A stretch of DNA of 64,000 nucleotides from contig NZ_BPEV01000026.1 of NCBI RefSeq assembly GCF_019654955.1, positions 1 to 64,000 of the forward strand. The letters run 5' to 3'. A program made the translations under genes and the position numbers. This document shows positions 38,741 to 47,857 of this stretch, in pieces (positions within the stretch are counted from its first letter, which is position 1; each line of letters begins with the position of its first letter). Source of the stretch: Shewanella sp. KT0246 (GTDB lineage: Bacteria > Pseudomonadota > Gammaproteobacteria > Enterobacterales > Shewanellaceae). The notes below the pieces were generated by a model, which made no database searches, was not told the DNA's origin, and was given only the letters and a program-made list of their open reading frames with translations.

Positions 38741-38771
38741 TAAAAAAACACCCAAATAAGGGTGCTTTTTA
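38741..38771 (-). terminator. Terminator after ycfL
   Basis: Stem CACCC/GGGTG with six-base loop. Read leftwards it ends in a run of seven T. Confidence 0.75.
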
Positions 38772-38784
38772 AAAATGTTGACGC

Positions 38785-39177
38785 TTAATTGGAAAAGGCT
38801 TTGCGCACATAAACATCAAATCGTGTGGCTGAGGCATTCGGTGCGACTGCAGTTACTTGCATTTGTTGTTTGCCATGAAGTTTCAGAGACTTCCAGCTTG
38901 TAGCTTCATCTTCAATGGTAAATCCTCCAGCATCATACCAAGTAAATTTATATTGCAGACGTAAATCGGTGCCAACCTTACTTAGAATTAACGCCGAACC
39001 TTGTAATAAATCACCTTGAGTACGCACGTTAACTTGTTCGACAGTAACTTCTTGACCAAATGAGTAATTATCAACCCGAGTTTCGCCATTGGAACCTGCT
39101 GATACACCTGCGGTGTGATTCGCACAAGCTGACATCATTAATACTAATGTTACGACAACTATTGAAAATTTCATCAT
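38785..39177 (-). CDS. ycfL: YcfL-like lipoprotein (DUF1425)
   Basis: 130 residues. A lipoprotein signal ends LMMSAC (Cys18). The remainder is a small beta-rich domain with the DUF1425 pattern: LRLQYKFTWYDAGGF, then a C-terminal segment ending VRKAFSN. In E. coli ycfL follows hinT; here a double-hotdog thioesterase gene lies between hinT and ycfL. No function is known. A 133-base gap separates it from the thioesterase, so it may have its own promoter. Confidence 0.8.
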   Translation of the reverse strand: MMKFSIVVVTLVLMMSACANHTAGVSAGSNGETRVDNYSFGQEVTVEQVNVRTQGDLLQGSALILSKVGTDLRLQYKFTWYDAGGFTIEDEATSWKSLKLHGKQQMQVTAVAPNASATRFDVYVRKAFSN

Positions 39178-39310
39178 GCATCCTCTTGATAACTTAACCC
39201 AATTGGGTTGAAACTGACTGTTAATAAATGACTTATATTAGGTAGCTTATAATAAGCGGCTAATACTAAGCGGCTTACATTATTTACTCTTCTACAGAAT
39301 AGACAAAAGC

Positions 39311-40330
39311 CTATTGGTCTAATAAAAAGTGCGCTCTAGCGGTGGCAATTAATTGCTTTCTATTTGTTTGCCAACAATTGATTGTAACATGAGCGACTCT
39401 GCGACCTTGACGGGTGATTTTGCACTCAGCGAAGGTATCTTGGTGTAAACCAGCCCTTAAATAATCAATTGAAAAGTCAATAATTTTAGGCACTTTCTTC
39501 GCTTGCATAAACACCATTAGTTGCACAATTGCCGACATTTCCATAAAGCCTGCAATCACACCACCATGAATAGCGGGTAAAATCGGGTTGCCAATATTGT
39601 CGTCTTTTTGCGGTAATTTAAACACCATTTCATCACCGAAACGATTAACACTCATGCCGATAAACTGTGTATACGGCACTTTAGCTAATAAATAACTATA
39701 ATCGTTCAAGTCGATGGCACGTTTAACAATATCATGAACATTTAAATCATCCGCCGCAAAAGCATCCGCAATTGGCGTAACTGACTCTCGAGTCTCAACA
39801 TTACTTTTGCTTGACTCTACAGTATTTTTTGACTCGCCCATTAATGCTTGACGGAATTCTTCACCTACCATTTCAGGACTAATACGCATAAATGAACCCA
39901 CGGCGTGAGCAATAGGGTCATCAACACTGTCTTGATAAGCAATCGCCCTAGTGAATGCTACATTGGCAGATAAACGATAACACTCCGCAATGGCATATAG
40001 CGGCTTATCGGGTTCAGCTGGCTTCATATAGTCGACACGCAAATCCAGTGTTGGTGATATCTCTAAAGACTCATATTTAGCTAAAATCGCACTCACAACC
40101 GAAGTCCCAGATGCAGTGTCGATTAGCGTAGTCACTACCCCGCCATGGATAACACCAGTATCTGGGTCGCCAATAATATCCTGGCTATATGGCAGTTCAA
40201 GTAACACATGATGTTCACTGGCTTCAAGCACACTGATATTCAATCTGCGGCACTGCGCTAATTGATTAACAAAGCGGGTTGCCACTTCTGTTAGCGGAAA
40301 AAAATCACTGTTTATTTTCATTTCGCTCAA
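39311..40330 (-). CDS. Double-hotdog acyl-CoA thioesterase (PaaI-like tandem)
   Basis: 339 residues with two hotdog domains: ~15-155 (GDPDTGVIHGGVVTTLIDTA) and ~200-338 (GNPILPAIHGGVIAGFMEMSA). Both keep the IHGGV motif on the central helix, so both could be catalytic. A ~45-residue linker rich in Ser and Glu joins them. The substrate is unknown. The start is a TTG two bases after the hinT stop, with AGGA just upstream. An ATG three codons in is possible but has poor spacing. It is translationally linked to hinT. Confidence 0.87.
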   Translation of the reverse strand: MSEMKINSDFFPLTEVATRFVNQLAQCRRLNISVLEASEHHVLLELPYSQDIIGDPDTGVIHGGVVTTLIDTASGTSVVSAILAKYESLEISPTLDLRVDYMKPAEPDKPLYAIAECYRLSANVAFTRAIAYQDSVDDPIAHAVGSFMRISPEMVGEEFRQALMGESKNTVESSKSNVETRESVTPIADAFAADDLNVHDIVKRAIDLNDYSYLLAKVPYTQFIGMSVNRFGDEMVFKLPQKDDNIGNPILPAIHGGVIAGFMEMSAIVQLMVFMQAKKVPKIIDFSIDYLRAGLHQDTFAECKITRQGRRVAHVTINCWQTNRKQLIATARAHFLLDQ

Positions 40331-40331
40331 T

Positions 40332-40688
40332 TTATCCTGCGTGATTTAGCATAGAACCCAATGGTTTTCCGCCTACCAAATGCATGTGAATGTGATAAAC
40401 CTCTTGGCCACCATGTTTATTACAATTCATAATTAAACGATAACCATCTTCAGCGATACCAGCCTCATCAGCTAATTTAGCTGCAACTGACATCATGCGA
40501 CCTAACGCAAGTTCATCTGAAGCTTTAATATCATTAGCAGTCGGAATAAGATGATTCGGAATAATTAAAATGTGAGTCGGTGCTTGAGGTGAAATATCAC
40601 GAAACGCAGTGACTAGCTCGTCTTGGAATAAAATATCCGCAGGAATTTCGCGGCGAATAATTTTACTAAAAATGGTTTCTTCGGCCAT
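40332..40688 (-). CDS. hinT: HIT family purine nucleoside phosphoramidase
   Basis: Small hydrolase of phosphoramidate-linked nucleotides, 118 residues. The histidine triad [10 protein letters not shown] is near residues 98-107. The N-terminus [20 protein letters not shown] matches E. coli HinT. It heads a two-gene unit with the thioesterase. Confidence 0.95.
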   Translation of the reverse strand: MAEETIFSKIIRREIPADILFQDELVTAFRDISPQAPTHILIIPNHLIPTANDIKASDELALGRMMSVAAKLADEAGIAEDGYRLIMNCNKHGGQEVYHIHMHLVGGKPLGSMLNHAG

Positions 40689-40913
40689 GGGTAATCATCC
40701 TTATCGTTTATGTAGGGTGAAGCCTGTTACGGGATCTACAAACTAGGTTATCTTATAGTATCAACTACCGCCTTTGTCACTCCAGTAAATACTCCTTTTA
40801 GATTTAGAAGATTTGTACATCAGCATTTGCACATTGTGAGTGATTTTGGCAGCATTAAGATTCTTCTAGCTCGCATTTCTTTTTAGCAACACCCACTTAC
40901 TTGGAATTTGTTC

Positions 40914-42671
40914 ATGCATTATCACATCATTGCTATCGATCCTAAAGCGCATTTATTTGAAGTCACTCAAACAATTAGCACAGCAAAACCTCATCAGATT
41001 TTGTCATTACCCTCTTGGCTACCTGGCAGTTATATGATCCGTGATTTCGCCAGAAACCTGATTGATATAAAAGCGGTTGATAACAATGAACAACCGATCG
41101 AAGTATTGCAGTTAGATAAACAAACTTGGCAATGCCAAAACAGTGAAAATTTTATCAAAATTAGTTATCAAGTTTATGCTTGGGACCTATCTGTGCGTTC
41201 AGCGCACTTAGATACTACCCATGGCTTTTTTAATGGCAGTAGCGTTTTCTTATGCGCTAAAGAACTTGAAGAAACCAAGCATACTTTAACCATTGAAAAA
41301 CCAGCATTAGATGAGTTAAAGCAATGGAAGTTAGCCACCAGCATGAAAAGAACTGCAGGTGAACAATTCGGCTTTGGAGAGTTTTATGCCGATAACTATG
41401 ATGACTTCATTGATCACCCTGTTGAAATGGGCGAACTGACTATTGAAAGCTTTGAAGCTTGCGGCGTACCGCACGATGTTGTCCTCAGCGGTAAACATCG
41501 CGCATCAATGCCGCGCATATGTAAAGACTTAAAAGCCATTTGTGAATACCAGATAAACCTTTTTGGTGGCAATGCTCCCTTTGAACGCTATGTCTTTTTA
41601 ACCACTGTTTTAGGTAATGGTTTTGGCGGATTAGAGCACCGTGCAAGCACTGCGTTAATGTGTTCTAGAAAAGATTTACCCACTAATATGGAGCACGAGG
41701 TCAACAAAGATTATCGGGTTTATCTATCCCTATGTAGTCACGAGTATTTCCATAGTTGGAATGTAAAACGGATTAAACCTGCCGAGTTTACGCCATTCGA
41801 TTTATCTAAAGAAGCTTACACAGAGCAACTTTGGGCCTATGAAGGCATAACATCCTACTTTGATGACTTTTTAACTTATCGAAGTGGTTGTGTAGATCAA
41901 ACTCAATATTTAACCATGCTTAGCGAAATCATGACTCGAGTTTATCGCTCTCAAGGTCGTTTTAAGCAAACCTTAAAATCGTCGAGCTTTAATGCGTGGA
42001 CTAAATTTTATAAGCAAGATGAAAATGCCAATAATGCCATTGTCAGCTACTATACTAAAGGCGCGTTATTCGCACTCTATTTGGACTTAACGATCCGTCT
42101 AGAAACTAACGGAAAACAGAGTTTAGATGATGTTATGCGCGAACTTTGGCAAGATTATGGCTCAAAAAACATTGGCACCCAGATTGATACCCACCAACAA
42201 ATTATCGAAAGTCTGTTAAACAGAAATTGCGATGATTTATTTGCTTACCTTGATAACACCCAAGATATCCCGCTAAAGCCTTTACTTGAAAAAGTAGGGA
42301 TTACTATGCGACTTCGAGCAAGCGCAGGAAATACCGATTTAGGTGGCGGAGATGTGTCTGGCAATAAAATCGCATTTGGCGCAAAAACTAAACCGGAATC
42401 TATCGGCCTAAAAGTCTTAACGGTGGCCCGAGCTAGCCCTGCTCATCAAGCTGGATTAAGTGCTGGAGATTTATTGATTGCAGCTAATAACTTGCAAGTT
42501 GATGCTCAATTTGAAGCGCAACTTCAAACTATGACCGTCGGTGAAGAATTGTTATTTCATTGGTTTAGACGAGACGAGCTGATGCAGGGGGTTATGCCAA
42601 TCAATGAATCAGTAGCTGATACAATTAGCCTTGAAATTCAAGATAAAAATAAGCTAAGCATTTGGCTATAG
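40914..42671 (+). CDS. M61 family glycyl aminopeptidase with PDZ domain
   Basis: Zinc metallopeptidase, 585 residues. The N-terminal M61 domain (~1-165) has the LPSWLPGSYMIRDFARN motif. The zinc site HEYFH is at 276-280, with a downstream glutamate in AYEGITSYF. A PDZ domain covers ~485-560 (SPAHQAGLSAGDLLIAANN). No signal peptide is present, so it is probably cytoplasmic. The start at 40914 has TTGGAA at good spacing; a TTG two codons earlier is less likely. It is a single gene with a shared terminator. Confidence 0.92.
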   Translation: MHYHIIAIDPKAHLFEVTQTISTAKPHQILSLPSWLPGSYMIRDFARNLIDIKAVDNNEQPIEVLQLDKQTWQCQNSENFIKISYQVYAWDLSVRSAHLDTTHGFFNGSSVFLCAKELEETKHTLTIEKPALDELKQWKLATSMKRTAGEQFGFGEFYADNYDDFIDHPVEMGELTIESFEACGVPHDVVLSGKHRASMPRICKDLKAICEYQINLFGGNAPFERYVFLTTVLGNGFGGLEHRASTALMCSRKDLPTNMEHEVNKDYRVYLSLCSHEYFHSWNVKRIKPAEFTPFDLSKEAYTEQLWAYEGITSYFDDFLTYRSGCVDQTQYLTMLSEIMTRVYRSQGRFKQTLKSSSFNAWTKFYKQDENANNAIVSYYTKGALFALYLDLTIRLETNGKQSLDDVMRELWQDYGSKNIGTQIDTHQQIIESLLNRNCDDLFAYLDNTQDIPLKPLLEKVGITMRLRASAGNTDLGGGDVSGNKIAFGAKTKPESIGLKVLTVARASPAHQAGLSAGDLLIAANNLQVDAQFEAQLQTMTVGEELLFHWFRRDELMQGVMPINESVADTISLEIQDKNKLSIWL

Positions 42672-42704
42672 TGAATATCAAATCTTAATAAGTAATTTAT
42701 AAGT

Positions 42705-42735
42705 AAAAAAAGGTGCCTCAAAGGCACCTTTTTTA
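42705..42735. terminator. Bidirectional terminator between the M61 peptidase gene and csgG
   Basis: Stem AAAAAAGGTGCC/GGCACCTTTTTT between convergent genes. Confidence 0.9.
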
Positions 42736-42750
42736 CGTGTTGCTGATAAA

Positions 42751-43602
42751 TTATCCTCGTTTGATTCTCGCGCTCACTTTCGCTTCGCTGTGAGCTTCTA
42801 ACCAATATTTCTGTAAGGTTGTGTTTTGCATTCCTGTTGCTGAATCACCTAAACTCCACGCCCCTTTCCAAATCCCATCAGCGATTAAGTGAACCACTGC
42901 GCTTTCAATTGCCGAAACAACACAAAGACTCACTGGTTCATTTGAAGTATAGCCAGCTTCAGCTTCTAATAAATCTTGAGCATCAATAAACTTAAACACT
43001 CCTGCAGTAATTTCTTTTGATATAACCGCTTTAGTTGTCGTAACACTACTCAGTAAACGGCCTGTTCGAATGTCCACTGCACGTAGGTTGACAGTAATAC
43101 TGTCAACACGATACTGCCCTGACGCACCTATACCTAAATAACGTGCGCCTGCACCGCCAGTTTTAATGTTGGTATCATAAGCGACAATTCCGCCTTCCAT
43201 TAACACCTGAGCACTGTTTAATTGTGGAAGTTTACTCGCATCCCCTTTAAGTCCTGCGCGAACAATTTTTCGCTCAGTCAAAAGGTTTTGAAGTCCTTCT
43301 CGCTCTACTGGTATAAACCAAGCCGAATCATTTAAAGACTGCGCTAAAAACGCTGTCCCAGACTGTGGCACTGCTGTTGAAAAGTTACTTGATGGAATTG
43401 GCTTGTATTGGCCTGTTTGGTCTCTAAAGTCGTAAACAGCAGCAACCATAGCGCCTTGCGGAAAAGGTAAACTTGTTAGGTCATAATAAGTTTCACTTTT
43501 TGGCATTAGGCTAGACGTTGCATCAATGTCTTCAAATTGTTCATCAACTGATGAACAAGCTGAAAGCAAGATGACTAAAGAACTTATAATAATTTTATTC
43601 AT
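42751..43602 (-). CDS. csgG: Curli secretion channel CsgG
   Basis: Outer-membrane lipoprotein that forms the nonameric curlin export pore. The lipobox is LLSAC with Cys16. Family motifs include VAAVYDFRDQTGQYK, TAVPQSGTAFLAQSL, LNDSAWFIPVEREGLQNLLTERKI and the transmembrane hairpin GARYLGIGASGQYRVDSITV. The length of 283 residues is normal. It is the last gene of the leftward csg unit, two bases after csgF. Confidence 0.95.
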   Translation of the reverse strand: MNKIIISSLVILLSACSSVDEQFEDIDATSSLMPKSETYYDLTSLPFPQGAMVAAVYDFRDQTGQYKPIPSSNFSTAVPQSGTAFLAQSLNDSAWFIPVEREGLQNLLTERKIVRAGLKGDASKLPQLNSAQVLMEGGIVAYDTNIKTGGAGARYLGIGASGQYRVDSITVNLRAVDIRTGRLLSSVTTTKAVISKEITAGVFKFIDAQDLLEAEAGYTSNEPVSLCVVSAIESAVVHLIADGIWKGAWSLGDSATGMQNTTLQKYWLEAHSEAKVSARIKRG

Positions 43603-43604
43603 TG

Positions 43605-44009
43605 TTAGCCACCCACACTATCATCAACAATACCGCCAACTTCAATAATGGTTGTTTCGCCAGTTAGCACATCAGTTATATGTACAATTAACGAACCATC
43701 TTCATTGACGACATTAATTTCGAAATCATCAGTTAATAAATATCCTTCCCCACCATTAGCTGCATCATTAAATAGCTGACTCATTAATCTTGACTGCAAT
43801 GAGCTAGAAAGCCTTTCAAGAGCCGTTGGCGCAACATAGCCAGAACCACCACCATCGTGGTCATTCTGAGCCGCAGCATTCGCTAATAAGTATGAACCAT
43901 TTAAATAACTGCCACCAAAGGCTGGATTCACAGGTTGATAAATCAATTGAGTTGCAAAAGTATCAAGTGAGAACATTAATACTATTGAAGTTAATATTAG
44001 TTTTTTCAT
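43605..44009 (-). CDS. csgF: Curli assembly protein CsgF
   Basis: 134 residues. A signal peptide of ~19 residues is followed by the CsgG-binding N-terminus TQLIYQPVNPAFGGSYLNGSYLLANA, which is strongly conserved in the family. It caps the CsgG pore and links the nucleator to the cell surface. It lies between csgE and csgG with short gaps. Confidence 0.95.
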   Translation of the reverse strand: MKKLILTSIVLMFSLDTFATQLIYQPVNPAFGGSYLNGSYLLANAAAQNDHDGGGSGYVAPTALERLSSSLQSRLMSQLFNDAANGGEGYLLTDDFEINVVNEDGSLIVHITDVLTGETTIIEVGGIVDDSVGG

Positions 44010-44024
44010 ATTGGCATTCCCTGC

Positions 44025-44609
44025 TTATATCTCATCAGGAGCAAGATCAGGATCAAATAACGCTCCCAACACTGCTTGTTCGTTTCTTTTAGTCACAGCA
44101 GCATTCACTCTCTTAGCTGCGTAATCGGCCTGATCGTCCATATTCCTACTCACCGGTGAAACAAAAGTGACAAATATGGTTTTACGATTATGTTGAATTA
44201 AAATTTTACTACCACTTCTTGCTGTTGCTTGCTCAACAACGGTTAAGCCCGAGTGTTTGTTATTACCGCCAATATCTCGATATGCAGCTACAAATTCACG
44301 ATAAAATCTATGACCTAACCTTGTCATAGCTCTGTTTAATATAAGTCCATCAATTAAGTCTGATTCTTGTTTAGGTTTGTTATCATTAACTATGATTGAT
44401 TTTGTCCCTGGTTTTTTTAATGAATTTTCTTGTGCCACAGATGCTTTAGACTCTGGCACGATTTCATCTAAAGCTGGCTTCACCTCAGGGACTGACACTT
44501 GTTTTTGAGGTTCGACTTCAACTTTATTAACTTCAGCAGCCACCGACTCATTCATCAAAATGACAAATAAGAAATTAAGGCTGATGAATATCAATAAAGA
44601 ATTTTTCAC
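44025..44609 (-). CDS. csgE: Curli assembly chaperone CsgE with extended N-terminal linker
   Basis: 194 residues against ~129 in E. coli. Residues 1-25 are a signal segment. Residues 26-84 are a low-complexity Lys/Glu/Pro/Val linker. The true CsgE domain starts at LIDGLILNRAMTRLGHRFYREF (~85-106) and runs to the end, with the ILIQHNRKTIFVTFVSP strand. CsgE is the periplasmic cap that delivers curlin to CsgG. The ATG overlaps the csgD stop by four bases. Confidence 0.92.
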   Translation of the reverse strand: MKNSLLIFISLNFLFVILMNESVAAEVNKVEVEPQKQVSVPEVKPALDEIVPESKASVAQENSLKKPGTKSIIVNDNKPKQESDLIDGLILNRAMTRLGHRFYREFVAAYRDIGGNNKHSGLTVVEQATARSGSKILIQHNRKTIFVTFVSPVSRNMDDQADYAAKRVNAAVTKRNEQAVLGALFDPDLAPDEI

Positions 44610-45241
44610 ACTCTTACCTCATGCATATGAGTTTGAGCCCAAGCAATCGCTTGCCCACGACTTGAAACTCCAATTTTTCTAAATGCTCTATAAAGGTGAG
44701 TTTTAATGGTGCTTTCACTAACAAATAGTTGATTCGCAATATCTAAGTTAGTACTACCTGTTAAAAGTGCTTGTAACACTTCTCTTTCTCTAATAGTAAG
44801 ATGCTCCGATTCGTCATCTGCATCATCATTCATAATCGACTTATGTAAATCAATTGGGATGACACTGCGGCCTTTCAAAATTTCATTTAAACCACTACTA
44901 ATTTCGGTTAGATCCGCATCAATATAGAATGCGCCTGTCGTTGTGGCAGGATGGATAAGAAATTTTGCATCAACTTGTTTTGGAAAATTTATAAACACTG
45001 TCTTTACAACATAATGCTCGCGCTCAATCAGTCGTTGTAATTGATAAGCTTGTTGTAAATCTATGGTGGCCAAATCAAACACCACTAAAGATATTTGCTG
45101 AGTTGCGAGTTGAGAACTCATTGTTGCTGGTGTTGCTTTTGCAAGCTTAACCAAAAACTCTTGAGGCCAACGACAATCAAGTAAATCGATGAGTAATTGA
45201 GAACGGGAAACTATCATCCAGTTGATAACTTTAAACATCAC
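44606..45241 (-). CDS. csgD: LuxR-family curli regulator, CsgD-like
   Basis: 211 residues, the size of CsgD (216). The N-terminal ~135 residues form a receiver-like domain without a clear phosphorylatable aspartate. A LuxR helix-turn-helix occupies ~147-205 (LTIREREVLQALLTG, SESTIKTHLYRAFRKIG). A GGAG site precedes a double ATG. It is translationally coupled to csgE, as in E. coli csgDEFG, and should activate the curlin genes. Confidence 0.88.
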   Translation of the reverse strand: MMFKVINWMIVSRSQLLIDLLDCRWPQEFLVKLAKATPATMSSQLATQQISLVVFDLATIDLQQAYQLQRLIEREHYVVKTVFINFPKQVDAKFLIHPATTTGAFYIDADLTEISSGLNEILKGRSVIPIDLHKSIMNDDADDESEHLTIREREVLQALLTGSTNLDIANQLFVSESTIKTHLYRAFRKIGVSSRGQAIAWAQTHMHEVRV

Positions 45242-45303
45242 TTACACTCCATGTGATTGCGAATAAAAGATAATTAATAAGCTCTGATACTGTACCTGTA
45301 TCA

Positions 45304-45337
45304 TTAAAGCCAGATTAGCAAGCTAACCTGGCTTTAA
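45304..45337 (-). other. Stable hairpin between csgA and csgD
   Basis: Arms of ten bases (TTAAAGCCAG/CTGGCTTTAA) extended by five inner pairs (TTAGC/GCTAA), with one A-C mismatch and a two-base loop. It lacks a long T run on either strand. It lies 47 bases after the csgA stop and is better read as a 3'-end stabiliser or attenuator than as a full terminator. Confidence 0.6.
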
Positions 45338-45383
45338 CAATTAGCCGAAAGGGTGTTTAAAAACCCTTACTTATACTTTAGTA

Positions 45384-46973
45384 CTACATACCTTGGTTAA
45401 CCATAGCTGTGTTGCTAGAACCAAATTGAGTTACTAAAGCAGAGTTACCCATATCAGTTTGAATAACTGTCGCAGCATTTAGGCTTCCACCCTCAACATA
45501 AACATCTGCAAAGTTCTCAGAACCCGTTTGAGTAATATTAATGTCATTTGTTGTACCAACCCATGATTCACCTACCGCTTCGTTTAAAGAACCAGATTGA
45601 ATGATATCGATAGTAGAGCCAGTACTAGCACCATCTGCATATGCATGGTTAGATGTACCAGTTTGGCTAATGTTTATGATATTGCCATCACCGAATGTAC
45701 CAGCACCAATATCCGAACCATAATAATTCACTGCAGAAGGATGATTAGAAACAGTGTTGCCTGTACCGTCTTGAGTAATGTTAACTTGGCTACCGGCACC
45801 TAAATCTGTTGCAGCACCTGCGTAGTTAGAAGTACCAGATTGACTAACCATTACTCCATTACCAAAACTATTTGACCCTTGGTCCACAACAGCCATGTTT
45901 AAATCACCGCTTTGTGTAACCGTTGCACTATCACCGTCACCTAATTGATCAACAGTTGCTGTGTTACCAAAACCTAAAGCTGAAGAGCCACTCTGGCTAA
46001 CAGTTGCTGTGTTTCCATTATTAGCTTGTGTAACATAGGCCATTTGGCTGTATTCAGATTGCGTTACTGTTGCTGTTTGACCAGTTCCAGACTGCATAAC
46101 TGTAGCTTGCCCTTCTTCACCACTCTGAAGCACTGTAGCCGTTCCACTATCACCCAGTTGATCAACATCAGCCATATTACTCAAATTTGATTGAGTTACA
46201 TAACCTTGGTTACCGTCACCCATTTGCAGAACATTCGCATTATTTGCTAAACCGGTTTGAGTTGTATTACCAATATTTCCGTTACCAACCTGGCTCACTA
46301 CTGCGATAGTAGTATCTGAACCGGCACCTGAATAATTCTGCGTATCTTGCATGACTGTAGAACTGTTTAAAGAACCATCTTGAGTAATCGAAGCTGAAGC
46401 TGCATCAGAAGAATCTTGATCAATTAATGCTGTGTTAGTTGGGCCGCCATATTGTGTAATCGTGGCATCAGCATAATCTGACCAGTGATTATCAATAGTT
46501 GCAGTGCTATCAAAACCGTTTTGATTAATTGTAGAAGTAGCACCGTCACCATTATCTTGTATGATAGTTGCTGTATTTTCATCGCCATTTTGGTTCACTA
46601 TAGCAGTTGCATTATCAGCATTAAAAATTTGTTGTGTAATATCAGCTTGGTTTAAATTACCTACTGTATTAATTTCTGCTACCGCTGTTTGGGTACTAAC
46701 TTGTTGAGTGATATTACCAGTGTTTGTACTACCGTTTTGATTTACAGTTGCAGTAGACTCAGAAGTATCAGACTGATTAATTGTCGCAGTGTTTGAAGTA
46801 CCATCCTGATCAACAAATGCATCATTGTCATTGCTATTTACAACTTGGTTAACAGTTGCTGAATTACCAGTACCATTTTGCTCAACTTCTGCTTCATTAC
46901 CACTACTTGCATATGCGCTACTAGAAGCAAAAATTGCAGCTGTAACTAAAAGAGCTATTTTAGAGTGTTTCAT
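45384..46973 (-). CDS. csgA: Major curlin subunit, large CsgA-type repeat protein
   Basis: 529 residues, more than three times E. coli CsgA. A signal peptide at 1-22 (ending YAS) is followed by almost nothing but curlin strands of the form xNxAxVxQxGxxN. I count about 37 strand units of 11-13 residues, or roughly 18 full curlin repeats, with occasional longer turns around 205-225 and 395-425. No cysteine is present. It should form the amyloid fibre. It is encoded 47 bases after the csgB-like gene, upstream of csgDEFG on the same strand. Confidence 0.92.
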   Translation of the reverse strand: MKHSKIALLVTAAIFASSSAYASSGNEAEVEQNGTGNSATVNQVVNSNDNDAFVDQDGTSNTATINQSDTSESTATVNQNGSTNTGNITQQVSTQTAVAEINTVGNLNQADITQQIFNADNATAIVNQNGDENTATIIQDNGDGATSTINQNGFDSTATIDNHWSDYADATITQYGGPTNTALIDQDSSDAASASITQDGSLNSSTVMQDTQNYSGAGSDTTIAVVSQVGNGNIGNTTQTGLANNANVLQMGDGNQGYVTQSNLSNMADVDQLGDSGTATVLQSGEEGQATVMQSGTGQTATVTQSEYSQMAYVTQANNGNTATVSQSGSSALGFGNTATVDQLGDGDSATVTQSGDLNMAVVDQGSNSFGNGVMVSQSGTSNYAGAATDLGAGSQVNITQDGTGNTVSNHPSAVNYYGSDIGAGTFGDGNIINISQTGTSNHAYADGASTGSTIDIIQSGSLNEAVGESWVGTTNDINITQTGSENFADVYVEGGSLNAATVIQTDMGNSALVTQFGSSNTAMVNQGM

Positions 46974-47020
46974 TATCGTATTTCCCTTTACTATGTTTAA
47001 AAAAATTATTTATGCTTGGA

Positions 47021-47581
47021 TTAATTACCACAACATCTTTGAGTGATTTCAACATGCTGTGAATTACCCCATTGGAGTACACCTACCGCATTCCCGGATC
47101 CGTACTGCTGGATCTCGATAGAATTTTCGTAACCACTTTGCTGTATTAAAGCTACGTTTCCTGTTCCTGTTTGCATAACATCGAGATATAAGCTTTCTCC
47201 ATGCTGCAAAGAGACAACCACATTACCCACCCCGGTTTGTAAGATTTGCGCTTCAATATCAGAACCTGACTGAATCAAACCAGCAAAATGTTGCGAGCCT
47301 TGTTGATTAGTATTTATTGAATTATTAAAGCCACCTTGATGAGAACGGAATAAGTTGTCCATTCCAGATTGATTTAAGTTTAATGAGTTATCACTTCCGT
47401 CTTGATTGATACGAGCAATATTATTTGCTCCGCTAGCAAGTTCATCATATTCACTTAAATCTGACTGACTGAAACTAGGAAAAGAAGCTAGACAGACAAC
47501 AAGAGCAAGCATCCCTGCTATTGTTTGTAAGCGATGCAATATTTCACGCTTGAATAAGTCCATGCTTCCTGCCCTTACCAT
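47021..47581 (-). CDS. csgB: Minor curlin / nucleator, CsgB-like
   Basis: 186 residues. A hydrophobic signal segment is at ~18-38. About ten curlin strands follow (INQDGSDNSLNLNQSG, VLQWGNSQHVEITQ). Strands are less regular and carry more charged residues than the csgA product, typical of the nucleator. The C-terminus ends QRCCGN, with an unusual adjacent cysteine pair. The start is uncertain: ATG at 47581 or ATG at 47563; neither has ideal spacing. First gene of the csg cluster. Confidence 0.85.
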   Translation of the reverse strand: MVRAGSMDLFKREILHRLQTIAGMLALVVCLASFPSFSQSDLSEYDELASGANNIARINQDGSDNSLNLNQSGMDNLFRSHQGGFNNSINTNQQGSQHFAGLIQSGSDIEAQILQTGVGNVVVSLQHGESLYLDVMQTGTGNVALIQQSGYENSIEIQQYGSGNAVGVLQWGNSQHVEITQRCCGN

Positions 47582-47857
47582 AGTGAAGAGTTAATTCCCT
47601 TCACATTTCCAGTAAGCTCAGTATTACTTTTTCCTGACTAGCTTGAATCCACCCCGAGTATTAAAGGCGCTTAGACCAATAGGCTAAAAAAAATATTACC
47701 CCCTACTTTATTACTATAAGCCCAAATAGCACTAAAACACCTAAAGCGTTGATAAACATGAATTAAATACAATGGCGTCAGTAAAATGACATATAACGAA
47801 AGGTTGAGAGGTTTACAAGAAGAGAGACTTTCTAGAGCTCGAAGTTGACGGTCAGTA
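47582..47857 (-). promoter_or_regulatory. Presumed csgBA promoter region
   Basis: 276 bases between the end of the kinase gene and csgB, all AT-rich. A short reading frame that overlaps the kinase 3' end is not a gene. The curli promoter should lie here, but I could not assign -35/-10 elements or a CsgD site with confidence. Confidence 0.4.

Noticed and set aside
45384..46973. Repeated units that could be mistaken for a CRISPR array
   Set aside because: Periods are in-frame multiples of three with degenerate codons and encode curlin strands; there are no constant repeats with unique spacers.
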